Positions 5,523 through 13,272 of a stretch of 64,000 nucleotides of DNA are shown here, one piece after another; within the stretch, counting starts at the first letter, position 1; every line of letters starts with the position of its first letter. The notes under the pieces are model-generated. The model worked only from the letters and a program-made list of their open reading frames with translations, was not told the DNA's origin and did not search any database. Made by a program: the position numbers and the translations under genes. Source of the DNA: a virus; the IMG/VR virus record IMGVR_UViG_3300034072_000373, positions 1 to 64,000 of that record; one strand, 5' to 3'.

Positions 5523-5537
5523 TGTGATGTAATCACA
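5523..5537. repeat. perfect inverted repeat TGTGAT-GTA-ATCACA
   Basis: This 6-bp perfect inverted repeat with a 3-base centre lies in the non-coding control region. It could be a protein operator. Its TGTGA/TCACA arms recall CRP-family sites, but the spacing is 5 rather than 6, and neither strand gives template CC at the vRNAP start position. Confidence 0.4.
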
Positions 5538-5643
5538 AACTGCTGGAGAGAATGTGAAACATTAGATTATGGGCAAACAATGGTAGGGAGGGTTGGTCCG
5601 GTTTTGATACACCTTGTCAACCCCCCATGTCTAAGTGATTTTT

Positions 5644-5670
5644 TCGATTAGTGTGATCGAAATTTTCGAT
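5644..5670. repeat. TCGAT cluster with 15-bp palindrome
   Basis: ATCGAAATTTTCGAT (5656-5670) is a perfect palindrome about its central base, and another TCGAT lies 12 bp to the left (5644-5648), so three TCGA-type sites occur within 27 bp. They lie just after the stop of the 5679-6194 gene. The element may be an operator or part of a weak terminator; on the minus strand it is followed by A-rich rather than U-rich sequence. Confidence 0.4.
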
Positions 5671-5678
5671 TAACGGTT

Positions 5679-6194
5679 TTATCGAGCAGAGAATCCACGA
5701 GAACCCCAATCAATCGCAAGATCAATGAGTTCCTCCACCGGGACATTGAAGAAGTAGTCACGGTTTTTGAAGCGGAACATCACTTCTTCCGTTGGCTCAA
5801 TGAGGGTGGGAGCAGGGTTAGCCCAATTCTTCATGAGGATACCACTGTCTGCTGCGTGCTGACGGATTTCATCTTCTCTTTCAGCGGAGAGTTTCTTCCT
5901 CTTCCGATTGATGATCTTCACTGGTGGGAGTGGACCATCAGGGATTGAGAAACGGACTTTACTTCCAATAGCTTCCCATGTTTCAGGAACATCTATTTGT
6001 CCGTGGACAGGCCAGCCGGGATAGTGCTTGGCATTGATGGTCATGCAGTTGGTTCCATGAACCAAGTGACCTCCTTCAATGACTCGTTGTAGTATCGCAA
6101 CATTATTAAGTGTATAAGTGATAGTGAATCTATGACCGATCATTCCATCAGGCATACGGATGGTGATAGTCTTTCCAGAGTTCGAGATTTTCAT
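5679..6194 (-). CDS. hypothetical protein, divergent from late genes
   Basis: The 171-residue protein starts MKISNSGKTITIRMPDGMIG. The N-terminal half is beta-rich with a GGHLVHGTNCMTINAKHYPG stretch; the middle has a basic patch (KIINRKRKKLSAEREDE); the end is acidic and helical (VEELIDLAIDWGSRG). The ATG at 6194 has AAAGGA 6-7 bases upstream, whereas the longer frame runs antisense through the tail gene. It is the first leftward gene at the divergence with the late region. Family unknown. Confidence 0.7.
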   Translation of the reverse strand: MKISNSGKTITIRMPDGMIGHRFTITYTLNNVAILQRVIEGGHLVHGTNCMTINAKHYPGWPVHGQIDVPETWEAIGSKVRFSIPDGPLPPVKIINRKRKKLSAEREDEIRQHAADSGILMKNWANPAPTLIEPTEEVMFRFKNRDYFFNVPVEELIDLAIDWGSRGFSAR

Positions 6195-6255
6195 TATATG
6201 TCCTTTCTGTAGGCTCCTTGATGGACAACCTATATTCATTAATGGAGTAAAAGAT
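6195..6255. promoter_or_regulatory. divergent early/late intergenic region
   Basis: These 61 bases separate the first leftward gene from the first rightward late gene. TATATT at 6231-6236 lies 20 bases before the late ATG and is the best -10-like hexamer; no -35 element is evident, which is what is known for N4 late promoters read by host RNA polymerase with phage SSB. GGAG at 6244-6247 is the late-gene ribosome-binding site. Confidence 0.35.
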
Positions 6256-7218
6256 ATGAGCGTATTGAACGCATTGCAGCGCAAATACACCTTGGTTGGT
6301 TTTAAGGGGCCAGTAACCCTACAGGATATCGTTGATACTGCTATTGCTGGTGGCTCCGGTGGAGGCGGGGGTGGTGATGGCGTCAGTGTTACCGGCGCGG
6401 CCATTGATGCCAATGGTGATCTGATTATCACTCTGTCTGATAACTCAACCCTTAATGCTGGTAGGGCGCGAGGCGTTGATGGTGCAGATGGAACCAGTTA
6501 TACTGCTATGTCTCAGGCTGAGGCAGCGGCAGGGACTGCTACCACACCTCGTGTTATTACCGCTGCACGATTGAAGGAAGCGATTGAAACCCATGCCCCA
6601 AGTGGTGGTGGGGGTAGCTCTACTCCTTGGTATTGGAATCCACCTGTGGCTGCTGACTTCACTCTACTGAGTGGTGACGCAAACAGTCTGACTCTTACGG
6701 ATGATGCCGATGTTGGTCTGATGATTAAGTCAGGTCCAATTGTTGGTGGTGCAGGCGACGTATCTCGTATTGCAGTGAAGCCTATTCCAAATCCTGCTGC
6801 GGATTGGGATATTCGAGTCCATGCACTGACCTTTGCTGATGGGCAGGACTATACCAAGATTCTTCCCTTGGTTCTGCGTGATAGCGTAGGTGGGCGACTG
6901 GCTACAATGTCAGTGACCAACGAGAGCAACACTTATGCCAATGTGAATTTCAATTCACTGACTGCATATGGTGGCGCAACTGGTGACTCGTTTAACAACA
7001 AGGGCGGTGCTCCTATGTGGTTCCGCGTTGCCTGTGTTGGCTCGACCCTGACTTACTATGTGTCGATGGATGGTAAGAACTGGTTGGATGTGGCGACCGC
7101 TGACGTCACTTCATTCCTTGCCAATCGTCCTAATCAGGTTGGGTTTGGTGCCAACTTCAATAAGATTGTGGGTAAGAAGGCGGTTATCACCGTCGATCAT
7201 CTTTCAATTACTCAGTAA
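6256..7218 (+). CDS. tail fibre/appendage protein
   Basis: The 320-residue protein starts MSVLNALQRKYTLVGFKGPV; the ATG at 6256 follows GGAG by 8 bases. Residues 30-45 are a glycine linker (GGSGGGGGGDG), residues 50-75 a beta segment. Around residue 90 the stretch MSQAEAAAGTATTPRVITAA-RLKEAI matches a short motif common in phage tail and fibre proteins. After a second Gly/Ser linker the last 190 residues form a beta-sandwich-like domain (TVDHLSITQ end), as in concanavalin-like binding domains. It is likely a late structural protein that contacts the host. A hairpin follows directly. Confidence 0.7.
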   Translation: MSVLNALQRKYTLVGFKGPVTLQDIVDTAIAGGSGGGGGGDGVSVTGAAIDANGDLIITLSDNSTLNAGRARGVDGADGTSYTAMSQAEAAAGTATTPRVITAARLKEAIETHAPSGGGGSSTPWYWNPPVAADFTLLSGDANSLTLTDDADVGLMIKSGPIVGGAGDVSRIAVKPIPNPAADWDIRVHALTFADGQDYTKILPLVLRDSVGGRLATMSVTNESNTYANVNFNSLTAYGGATGDSFNNKGGAPMWFRVACVGSTLTYYVSMDGKNWLDVATADVTSFLANRPNQVGFGANFNKIVGKKAVITVDHLSITQ

Positions 7219-7223
7219 CGAAA

Positions 7224-7255
7224 AATCCCCCCACCTATTTCTAAGTGGGGGGATT
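7224..7255 (+). terminator. strong hairpin after tail gene
   Basis: AATCCCCCCAC (7224-7234) pairs with GTGGGGGGATT (7245-7255) over 11 bp around a 10-base loop, 4 bases after the tail-gene stop. There is only a short T-run after it, so it may act as a terminator on the minus strand as well, or as an mRNA-stabilising structure. Confidence 0.55.
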
Positions 7256-7273
7256 CTCCGAAAGGAGCGGACC

Positions 7274-7377
7274 ATGGCAAGTTCCGCGAGTATGTTATGG
7301 ATCACCAGAGTAAGAAAGACCTAACACCCTTGGCTCCATTTGCAGACTGTTACAAAGCCACCTGTCTGCTGGGCTAA
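7274..7377 (+). pseudogene. small gene with apparent one-base deletion after start
   Basis: A strong AAAGGAG site leads to ATG at 7274, but that frame stops after 16 codons. The overlapping frame from 7276 reads GKFREYVMDHQSKKDLTPLA then PFADCYKATCLLG and a stop, which looks like genuine protein but has no start codon. Restoring one G (ATGGGCAAG for ATGGCAAG) joins the start to this frame and gives a 34-residue protein. Either a true frameshift or a sequencing error in a G run is possible. Confidence 0.4.
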
Positions 7378-7454
7378 CCGACGAACACTTTACAACCTTG
7401 CTTTAAGGTAATCTTGAGTCTAAAAATGTCAAGCCACAAAAGGAGGGCTTGAAT

Positions 7455-7796
7455 ATGACTGACTCAATCGAACAGATTCGCTTACGCTGCTTTCATGAAG
7501 TAATGCACCCAGATAAGCACATGCCTCAGCTTTTGAGCGAAGCTAAGCAGCTTGAAGAATATGTGCTAGGCAAGACTCTAGTGCAGAATAATCCAGTGCA
7601 TTTCATGGATCGTGTAAAGCAGGAAGCTGCTGAGCTTTATACAAAGCTCGAAGCACTCAAGAAATTTATCGCTACCGATACCTTCCAGCAACTCGAAGAC
7701 GAGGAACAGGCAGACATGGAAGCACAGTGTTCTCTCATGGCTCGATACCATGGGACACTTCAGCGTCGTATTCTACGATATGAGAAGAATCAGTGA
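7455..7796 (+). CDS. crAss001_48-like helical protein
   Basis: The 113-residue protein starts MTDSIEQIRLRCFHEVMHPD; AGGAGG is 8 bases before the ATG. Residues 50-113 (FMDRVKQEAAELYTKLEALK, FIATDTFQQLEDEEQADMEA, then a final helix ending RRILRYEK) match the pattern of the small all-helical family named after crAssphage gp48: a helix, 'KFI', an acidic 'L-x-x-EEQ' turn and a closing helix. The family is widespread in phages and its role is not established. Confidence 0.7.
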   Translation: MTDSIEQIRLRCFHEVMHPDKHMPQLLSEAKQLEEYVLGKTLVQNNPVHFMDRVKQEAAELYTKLEALKKFIATDTFQQLEDEEQADMEAQCSLMARYHGTLQRRILRYEKNQ

Positions 7797-7803
7797 GGTA
7801 GGT

Positions 7804-8193
7804 ATGGCTTCGCAAGACCCATATGATCTGTCGAACGATTATAATACTCCCCTCTCTCCTGAGAAGGAAAAAGCTTTTCAGGAGTGGGCAGCTAAAGCTA
7901 ATCGTTTAGGTGATCTAAGAGATTACGATCTGAGAGGTGCTTTTCTCAATCAAGAGAAGGAAGCATCCAACGGACATCTTCCCGACACCTATAAGAAACC
8001 TAATCATCCCACATTCTCTGATGAATCTCAGTATGCCAAGGATGGTTGGGTAGGCGGTTCTTGGAAAGAGAATCCTGAAACCAAGCGCTGGAGTTTCACG
8101 CCTAGTGGGACAAATTTGTTTTGGAGAAAACCGGAGGCATTACAGCAATACTTCAAAGAGTATGAGCCTGATGCTGATCTGATTTTGAATTAG
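7804..8193 (+). CDS. conserved phage protein, probably virion-associated
   Basis: The 129-residue protein starts MASQDPYDLSNDYNTPLSPE; the ATG at 7804 follows GAGGTAGGT closely, while the longer frame overlaps the previous gene. The core 'DLRDYDLRGAF...GHLPDTYKKPNHPTFSDESQY...GSW...FTPS' is a recurrent phage sequence found among head and ejection genes, with no assigned activity. The C-terminus is acidic. Its position between tail and terminase genes suits a late structural or packaging-linked role. Confidence 0.65.
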   Translation: MASQDPYDLSNDYNTPLSPEKEKAFQEWAAKANRLGDLRDYDLRGAFLNQEKEASNGHLPDTYKKPNHPTFSDESQYAKDGWVGGSWKENPETKRWSFTPSGTNLFWRKPEALQQYFKEYEPDADLILN

Positions 8194-8200
8194 GGTTTAA

Positions 8201-8235
8201 GGGGGACAGGTAAAAGGCAGAAAACCCTGTCCCCC
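8201..8235 (+). terminator. 10-bp hairpin without U-tract
   Basis: GGGGGACAGG (8201-8210) pairs perfectly with CCTGTCCCCC (8226-8235). GGGTTT just before it can instead pair with AAACCC inside the loop, so two folds compete. No T-run follows on the plus strand, so it may be an RNA processing or stability element rather than a terminator. Confidence 0.45.
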
Positions 8236-8292
8236 ACAATCTGTCGATGAACCCAACCACATCGAACCAATCGTGTATGACGGGATACTGAA

Positions 8293-8982
8293 GTGATTAC
8301 AAGTGAAGAAGTTGCACTGGCCTTGCCAGCAAATTTGAAATCAGTGGCTACGCAGGAAATTGCTGATTATATCAACAATATCTCTGGTGATCCTCTCATT
8401 GCAGAGCAAATCCGAAACAACTTTGTCTCGTATGCTTCAGTGATGAAGGAAGGTAAGCACAGCACCAAACAATATATGGAAGCTGTCACCTATGCCACGT
8501 TCAAGCTGATGAACTATACCAACAATGAGGCGTATGCTCGGACATTCCCTCAGCGCTATCAGTCAATGGTAGCGAACGGTAAAACTCCGAAAGAAATAAG
8601 CTCATTCGTCCATGCCTACAATAAGGGCAAGCTGGTCAACCAGATTATGGAGCAAACTCTTGTTCCTATGTGGGTTTTGAATCAGCCCTATTTCCAAGAG
8701 GCTATTCTCACGCAGGTTGATCTGATGAGGAACTCTGGCTCGGATAAGGTGAGAAGTGACGCAGCCAATTCACTGCTGACTCATCTGGCTAAGCCAAAGG
8801 ATACGGCTCCCTTGGTTCAGATTGATATGCGTGACACTGGACTGAATGCCATGAAGGAACAGATTCTTCTCTTGGCTCAGGCACAACGTGGAGCAATCGA
8901 GAATGGAACCACGGCAAGGGATATTGCCGCTACTCCACTCTTTCCAAAGGAATCGGAGGTAATTGAGAATGGCGCTGATTAA
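8293..8982 (+). CDS. N4 gp69-like protein, candidate small terminase
   Basis: The 229-residue mostly helical protein has its GTG start at 8293. It directly precedes and overlaps the large terminase by 14 bases. The stretch NFVSYASVMKEGKHSTKQYM-EAVTYATFKLMNY is typical of a DNA-recognition helical domain in N4-like genomes, where the gene next to terminase (gp69 position) is conserved. A small-terminase role follows from position, not from a recognised motif. The long C-terminal helix (MKEQILLLAQAQRGAIENG) could support oligomerisation. Confidence 0.6.
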   Translation: MITSEEVALALPANLKSVATQEIADYINNISGDPLIAEQIRNNFVSYASVMKEGKHSTKQYMEAVTYATFKLMNYTNNEAYARTFPQRYQSMVANGKTPKEISSFVHAYNKGKLVNQIMEQTLVPMWVLNQPYFQEAILTQVDLMRNSGSDKVRSDAANSLLTHLAKPKDTAPLVQIDMRDTGLNAMKEQILLLAQAQRGAIENGTTARDIAATPLFPKESEVIENGAD

Positions 8983-10555
8983 ACAAGAGCTAGATGAATG
9001 GCTGGATCAAGTTAGTTATGAGCATCTGAATAGCACAGACTATATTCCATCTGAGTTAGCTTTGGAGTTCATGAACTTCATTAAGCTGGTCAATGGTAAC
9101 GAGGGGGAAGCTAATAAGACTCCCCCAATGCACCTTGCTATGATGGATAAGCTGGCTGATCCTGTTTCATATCTGGTGAATCTATGTTTCCGTGGTGCAG
9201 CTAAGACTACAGTGTTTGGGGAATACTTCTTCCCATTCCTAGCATTCAGAGAAGAGCTTCCTCATCTGGGTAAGGTCGAGGGTGCTATCTATATTTCTGA
9301 CTCAATGGAAAACGGTGTTAAGTCTCTCCGTAAAAACCTTGAGCATAGATATGAGCAGTCTGATTTCCTGAAGGAATGGATGGAGATTGAATTCACCGAT
9401 CCATACATTGTCTTCAAAAATAAGAATGGTCATAAGCTGGGGCTTCGACTCTTTGGTGCGAAGACTGGTCTTCGAGGCACCAAGATTTTCGGTAAGCGTC
9501 CAACTGTCGCTGTGCTCGATGACTTGATCGGTGATGGTGATGCGAACAGTCAGGCTTCAATGCAGGCAATTCGTAACACTGTTTATCGTGGTCTAAATCC
9601 AGCACTTGATCCAACAAAGAGAAAGGTGATCTTCAACGGGACTCCTTTCAATAAGCAGGATATTATCATTTCTGCTGTGGAATCAGGTGTTTGGAATGTG
9701 AACGTCTGGCCTGTGTGTGAGAAATTCCCTTGCTCTGAAGAAGAGTTCAGGGGTGCATGGCCTGATCGTTTCACGCACGAAAAGCTGATGGAACAGTATG
9801 AACTAGCTGTAGGTAACGGCGAAGTTGCTGCATTCATGCAGGAATTTATGCTGCGTATTACCTCTGAAGAGGAACGGTTGGTTCAGGAAGGGGAGATTCA
9901 ATACTATGATCGTGGGAATCTTCTGAGGAATGAAGGCAACTTCAATTTCTATATCACCACTGACTTTGCCACTTCAGAGAAGCAGAGTGCTGACTACTCA
10001 GTTATCTCTGTGTGGGCATACTCAGCTAATGGTGACTGGTTCTGGGTGGATGGTGTCTGCCAGCGAATGACTATGGATAAGAGTGTTGACCATCTATTTA
10101 GATTGGTGAGCCAATACCATCCTCAACAGGTTGGTGTTGAAATCACTGGTCAACAGGGTGGTTTTATCCAATGGCTCCAGAGAGAGATGATTATCCGAAA
10201 CATTTGGTTTAACTTTGCATCTTCAGCAAAGTCAGGTGAACCCGGTATTCGTCCACTGGTGTCTAAGCTGGCACGATTCAATCTCGTGGTTCCATGGTTC
10301 AAGGCAAAGAAGTTCTATTGGCCAGAGGAAATGAAAGCCTCTGAGATTATGGGAATGTTCCTTGGACAAATCCGTCTAGCCACCTTTAGTGCATTGAAGG
10401 GCAAGGACGATTGTATTGATACAATCTCCCAATTAGCGTATTTGAATCCATGGAAGCCTTCAGAATCTGCTCCGGCCACTCCACATGAATTATCTGTTTG
10501 GGATAGGGCGAGAATGGATTCTGAATCCGCTGCACTCTCTTCCTACATCGTTTAA
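8969..10555 (+). CDS. terminase large subunit (N4 gp68-like)
   Basis: The 528-residue packaging ATPase/nuclease starts at ATG 8969, chosen for GGAGG 8 bases upstream. The Walker A region is the variant CFRGAAKTT (R75-T81); Walker B is VAVLDDLIGD (D184/D185); NGTPFNKQD follows as the coupling motif. The nuclease half starts with YITTDFATSEKQSADYSVIS, whose Asp residues fit the RNase H-like metal site. It translocates and cuts concatemeric DNA at the portal during packaging. The length is as expected for the N4 group. Confidence 0.9.
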   Translation: MALIKQELDEWLDQVSYEHLNSTDYIPSELALEFMNFIKLVNGNEGEANKTPPMHLAMMDKLADPVSYLVNLCFRGAAKTTVFGEYFFPFLAFREELPHLGKVEGAIYISDSMENGVKSLRKNLEHRYEQSDFLKEWMEIEFTDPYIVFKNKNGHKLGLRLFGAKTGLRGTKIFGKRPTVAVLDDLIGDGDANSQASMQAIRNTVYRGLNPALDPTKRKVIFNGTPFNKQDIIISAVESGVWNVNVWPVCEKFPCSEEEFRGAWPDRFTHEKLMEQYELAVGNGEVAAFMQEFMLRITSEEERLVQEGEIQYYDRGNLLRNEGNFNFYITTDFATSEKQSADYSVISVWAYSANGDWFWVDGVCQRMTMDKSVDHLFRLVSQYHPQQVGVEITGQQGGFIQWLQREMIIRNIWFNFASSAKSGEPGIRPLVSKLARFNLVVPWFKAKKFYWPEEMKASEIMGMFLGQIRLATFSALKGKDDCIDTISQLAYLNPWKPSESAPATPHELSVWDRARMDSESAALSSYIV

Positions 10556-10565
10556 GGAATTAAGT

Positions 10566-11255
10566 ATGATTCTGGAAGATGTGTTTACTCTCTTGGCTCA
10601 TGGGGAACTACAGAATCTCTCCATGGCTAAGGGGGGAGGTATCATTGAAGAGAAGCAGCCTGTAATCGTTACTCATATTAACGATGCACTAATGCGTCTC
10701 TATTCTCGATTTGTGATTAAGGAGAATGAACTTCTCCTTGAGTGCTACGAGAATGTCACCCAATATTATTTGAAGATTGAGCACACTAAGTCTCAGGGTG
10801 ATCTACTTCAGTATATCATTGATACAGAAGAGAATCCTTTCATAGAGGATGTTATCAAGGTTCTTGGAGTAACCTCCAATTACCGTGGTCCTGCTGCAAT
10901 CAATGATCCTGATGTATGTTGGAATATCAGGACTCCTCAACCTCAGATGGTTCAGGTTCCTAGTCCAATTGCTGGTGAATCTCTCTCTGTTACCTATCAG
11001 GCATCCCATCCAGTTCTCCATGTCGATGACATGTGTGAAGCTGAAGTGGAGTTGCCTCCTGTCCTCATGAAAGCACTGACCTCATATGTGGCCGGTAAAA
11101 TCTATGGGGATATGAATGGTCAGGAGAATATGGTTAAGTCTCAAGAGCAGATGTCAGTCTTTGAAGGTATCTGTGCTGAAGCCATTGACCGTGATCTAGT
11201 CAATACAAGCTCTTCGTCCACTAACACTAAGTTTCATCAGAGAGGTTGGGTATGA
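10566..11255 (+). CDS. head-tail adaptor-type protein (N4 gp67 position)
   Basis: The 229-residue protein starts MILEDVFTLLAHGELQNLSM; the ATG at 10566 gives a normal spacing after the terminase stop. Two helices, then LMRLYSRFVIKENELLLECY and a C-terminal helix ALTSYVAGKIYGDMNGQ followed by acidic sequence, match the helical bundle plan of phage head-completion/connector proteins. N4 gp67 is the virion protein at the same place. It presumably docks below the portal. Overlaps the next gene as ATGA. Confidence 0.65.
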   Translation: MILEDVFTLLAHGELQNLSMAKGGGIIEEKQPVIVTHINDALMRLYSRFVIKENELLLECYENVTQYYLKIEHTKSQGDLLQYIIDTEENPFIEDVIKVLGVTSNYRGPAAINDPDVCWNIRTPQPQMVQVPSPIAGESLSVTYQASHPVLHVDDMCEAEVELPPVLMKALTSYVAGKIYGDMNGQENMVKSQEQMSVFEGICAEAIDRDLVNTSSSSTNTKFHQRGWV

Positions 11256-11689
11256 ACCACTATTCGTCTTCGTTTAATCCCTTTGGTTCCAATAAGGCCA
11301 TTCTGGTCGATAAGATGATTGGTTCAGCATATGATGTAGTAAAACTTGTTGCCATGAATCTCGCTGAGATTCTCTATGTGGCTCAGAATCTGGATACTAT
11401 TCAGGAGACACTTCAGAACATCCGTAAGGAACGTGTGATTAATATGTCACTGGTTCCTTCGAGTGGTGTGATGATTGTCCCTCTTCCAGCGGATATTCAG
11501 GTTGCTGATATCAGCTACTTCACTGTCCAGATTAAGACCACGACTGGTGATCTCTACACTCCCGATAGCGGATACTTCAAAATCCGTATCGTGAATGATG
11601 CTCTGGAAATCACTGTTGATCCAGCAGCTAGTGCTGCTTTTGTTGGTGCTACCTTCCTCTGGAGCATTGTCTTTAGGGAGGGGCTATAA
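11252..11689 (+). CDS. late structural protein, N4 gp66 position
   Basis: The 145-residue protein starts MNHYSSSFNPFGSNKAILVD. A helical half (MIGSAYDVVKLVAMNLAEIL) precedes a beta-rich half (SLVPSSGVMIVPLPADIQVA ...) that looks like a small beta-sandwich. The start overlaps the upstream stop (ATGA) and its stop overlaps the next start (TAATG), so the set 10566-12099 is translated as a unit. It is likely a tail or appendage component by context; no domain is identified. Confidence 0.6.
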   Translation: MNHYSSSFNPFGSNKAILVDKMIGSAYDVVKLVAMNLAEILYVAQNLDTIQETLQNIRKERVINMSLVPSSGVMIVPLPADIQVADISYFTVQIKTTTGDLYTPDSGYFKIRIVNDALEITVDPAASAAFVGATFLWSIVFREGL

Positions 11690-12099
11690 TGGATGTGATC
11701 CCTCGTAAAACTCTGGAAGCCTCACCCCAAGTGTTGGAATTCGACACTTTAGTGGTGGGGCATAATTCCGGGGCAAAGTATGTGACGGTATCCAATACTG
11801 GTAATCGTCCCATCAAGATTAAGGCCATCAGGAAAGCTGGGGATATCAATATCTCCAACAATGCTCCTGCTGTCCTACGTCCCGGACAGTCATTCCAAAT
11901 TACTGTCTACTTTGTCCCATCAACTGAAGGGGCAAGGAGAGCCTCAATCTATATCGACACTGACAATGCTGTTGGCATTGAATATGTCTCGATCACTGGA
12001 TTTGGTTATCTGGACGGTGTTGAAGCACTAACCCTTAAAGCATTTGCTGAGGAACTCGTTGCTATTAAAGCTCGACTCACAGCACTGGAAAATGGTTAA
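11689..12099 (+). CDS. Ig-fold (ASH/choice-of-anchor-D-like) late protein
   Basis: The 136-residue protein is dominated by one domain, residues 10-105: VLEFDTLVVGHNSGAKYVTV, then SNTGNRPIKIKAI, APAVLRPGQSFQITVYFVPS and ASIYIDTDNAVGIEYVSITG. This 'strand - N-x-G - P-I - PG-x-S - F-x-P' series is the signature of ASH/HYDIN-like immunoglobulin folds. A short helix (EELVAIKARLTALENG) at the end may trimerise it. It probably decorates the tail or capsid and helps attachment. Such a domain is not part of the N4 core set. Confidence 0.7.
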   Translation: MDVIPRKTLEASPQVLEFDTLVVGHNSGAKYVTVSNTGNRPIKIKAIRKAGDINISNNAPAVLRPGQSFQITVYFVPSTEGARRASIYIDTDNAVGIEYVSITGFGYLDGVEALTLKAFAEELVAIKARLTALENG

Positions 12100-12110
12100 G
12101 GAGAAGTGTT

Positions 12111-12449
12111 GTGACCACATCTGTAGAAGTGCAGCTTGCGCGTATGGAAGAACGAATGGAAATCATCCTCGCTGATTTAGCTGAAGCTAAGGAGCGTAGG
12201 AGAGAGCAATACGTCTGGAATGAAACCATCAAAGGTTCATTGGCTGTTTTGAATGGTCGTCTTGCTAACGTAGAAAGCAGCATGTCTGAGGCTAAACCAA
12301 CTCTAGCTGAATTCACCAGAATGAAGCATGAAGTGAATGGCGCAGGTAAGTTGGGTAAATGGGTGTGGGCAATTGCTGGTGCAGTAATCGGTGCCATTGC
12401 TACATCAAGAGGATTCATTTTGCATATGTTAGGATACAATCCATCATGA
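12111..12449 (+). CDS. membrane-anchored coiled-coil protein, lysis cassette
   Basis: The 112-residue protein (GTG start, AAGGAG 7 bases upstream) has a coiled coil in residues 5-70 (VEVQLARMEERMEIILADLA...), an amphipathic linker and one transmembrane segment near residues 85-103 (WVWAIAGAVIGAIATS). This is the layout of XhlA-type lysis accessory proteins. It lies directly before the endolysin and probably helps form or regulate the membrane lesion. Its stop overlaps the endolysin ATG. Confidence 0.7.
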   Translation: MTTSVEVQLARMEERMEIILADLAEAKERRREQYVWNETIKGSLAVLNGRLANVESSMSEAKPTLAEFTRMKHEVNGAGKLGKWVWAIAGAVIGAIATSRGFILHMLGYNPS

Positions 12450-13015
12450 CCGATCTACTAACTGTGAAGGTGGCAGCAGAACTCATTGAGCATGAGGCCA
12501 TCGTTCTGGAAAGTTATTACGATAATGCCAATCCCCCAAGGCTAACTTGGGGGATCGGTGTAACTGATGCCTCTGGCCATAAGGTTGGACGGTATAAGGA
12601 TAATCCCCAGACGATTCAGCGTGTGCTTGAAATTTATCTCTGGCTCCTGAGAACTGTCTATGTTCCTGATGTCCTCAAGGCTTTTCAGGGTTACAATCTC
12701 ACTGAAGCTGAATTCGGTGCTGCTCTCTCATTCCACTATAATACTGGTGCAATCCTAAAGACGGATTGGGTTAAGCTGGTTAAAGCTGGGAAGCGTAAGG
12801 AAGCACGGGAATTTCTAGAGACTCACTATCTTAATGGTGGTTCTCTCACTAAGCGTCGTAAGCTGGAGGCTTCACTCTTCTTCGATGGACGTTGGACTAC
12901 GGATTTCCGTGCCACTGTCTTCAGTGTGAAGAAGCCAAGCTATACTCCTAATTGGAGCAGTGCTAAGACGGTCGATATTCTCGAACCTCTGAAGAAGGCT
13001 ATGCTTGCAAAATGA
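12446..13015 (+). CDS. endolysin, GH24-type lysozyme
   Basis: The 189-residue protein starts MTDLLTVKVAAELIEHEAIV. Glu17, Asp26 (ESYYD) and Thr34 (RLTWGIG) have the spacing of the Glu-Asp-Thr triad of T4-type lysozymes; residues 80-140 (FGAALSFHYNTGAILKTDWV ... EAREFLE) match the C-terminal lobe. It should cut the MurNAc-GlcNAc bond of peptidoglycan. There is no signal peptide, so release must depend on the adjacent holin-type proteins. N4 itself uses an N-acetylmuramidase at the same map position. Confidence 0.8.
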   Translation: MTDLLTVKVAAELIEHEAIVLESYYDNANPPRLTWGIGVTDASGHKVGRYKDNPQTIQRVLEIYLWLLRTVYVPDVLKAFQGYNLTEAEFGAALSFHYNTGAILKTDWVKLVKAGKRKEAREFLETHYLNGGSLTKRRKLEASLFFDGRWTTDFRATVFSVKKPSYTPNWSSAKTVDILEPLKKAMLAK

Positions 13016-13272
13016 ATAAGCTTCTAGGCGCACTGAAAAGTGCTGATGGTGATTATGAAATTCAGCGAACTCTCGGTGCGCTTGGAACCATCACATATAT
13101 TGTCACAGTCCCTCTCCTGATCTGGCTCGATAAGATTACAGTAACTCTCACTGAATTCTGTTTAGCCTACCCATCAGGATTGGGTGCTTGTGTTTTGACC
13201 ACTGCTGGTTCTATCGCCCTAAAGGATAGACAGATTGCTAAGGCAAAGAAGGAGGAACTACCCGGTGGCTGA
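13012..13272 (+). CDS. two-pass membrane protein, probable holin
   Basis: The 86-residue protein has transmembrane segments at about residues 23-40 ([18 protein letters not shown]) and 48-68 ([20 protein letters not shown]) and a basic C-terminal tail ([12 protein letters not shown]). It overlaps the endolysin by four bases (ATGA). Size, topology and position fit a class II holin that permeabilises the inner membrane to free the endolysin. The tail also carries the portal ribosome-binding site. Confidence 0.7.
   Translation: MNKLLGALKSADGDYEIQRTLGALGTITYIVTVPLLIWLDKITVTLTEFCLAYPSGLGACVLTTAGSIALKDRQIAKAKKEELPGG

Noticed and set aside
5523-5537. CRP binding site
   Set aside because: The arms TGTGA/TCACA are 5 rather than 6 bases apart and no promoter is placed for CRP action, so it is reported only as an inverted repeat.
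5590-5620. Sigma-70 promoter on the minus strand using TTGACA (5615-5620)
   Set aside because: A perfect -35 hexamer is present, but no acceptable -10 hexamer lies 16-19 bases downstream.
6195-6431. Proline-rich N-terminal extension of the 5679-6194 gene
   Set aside because: The run of prolines is antisense to the glycine linker of the tail gene. The ATG at 6194 has a ribosome-binding site and fits a divergent promoter region.
7300-7440. Possible tRNA or structured RNA downstream of the tail gene
   Set aside because: No T-arm consensus and no acceptor pairing could be found; the sequence is better explained by the broken small gene.
7455-7796. Anti-CBASS Acb2-type protein
   Set aside because: It is small and helical like Acb2, but the characteristic sequence of that family is missing; the pattern fits the crAss001_48-like family instead.
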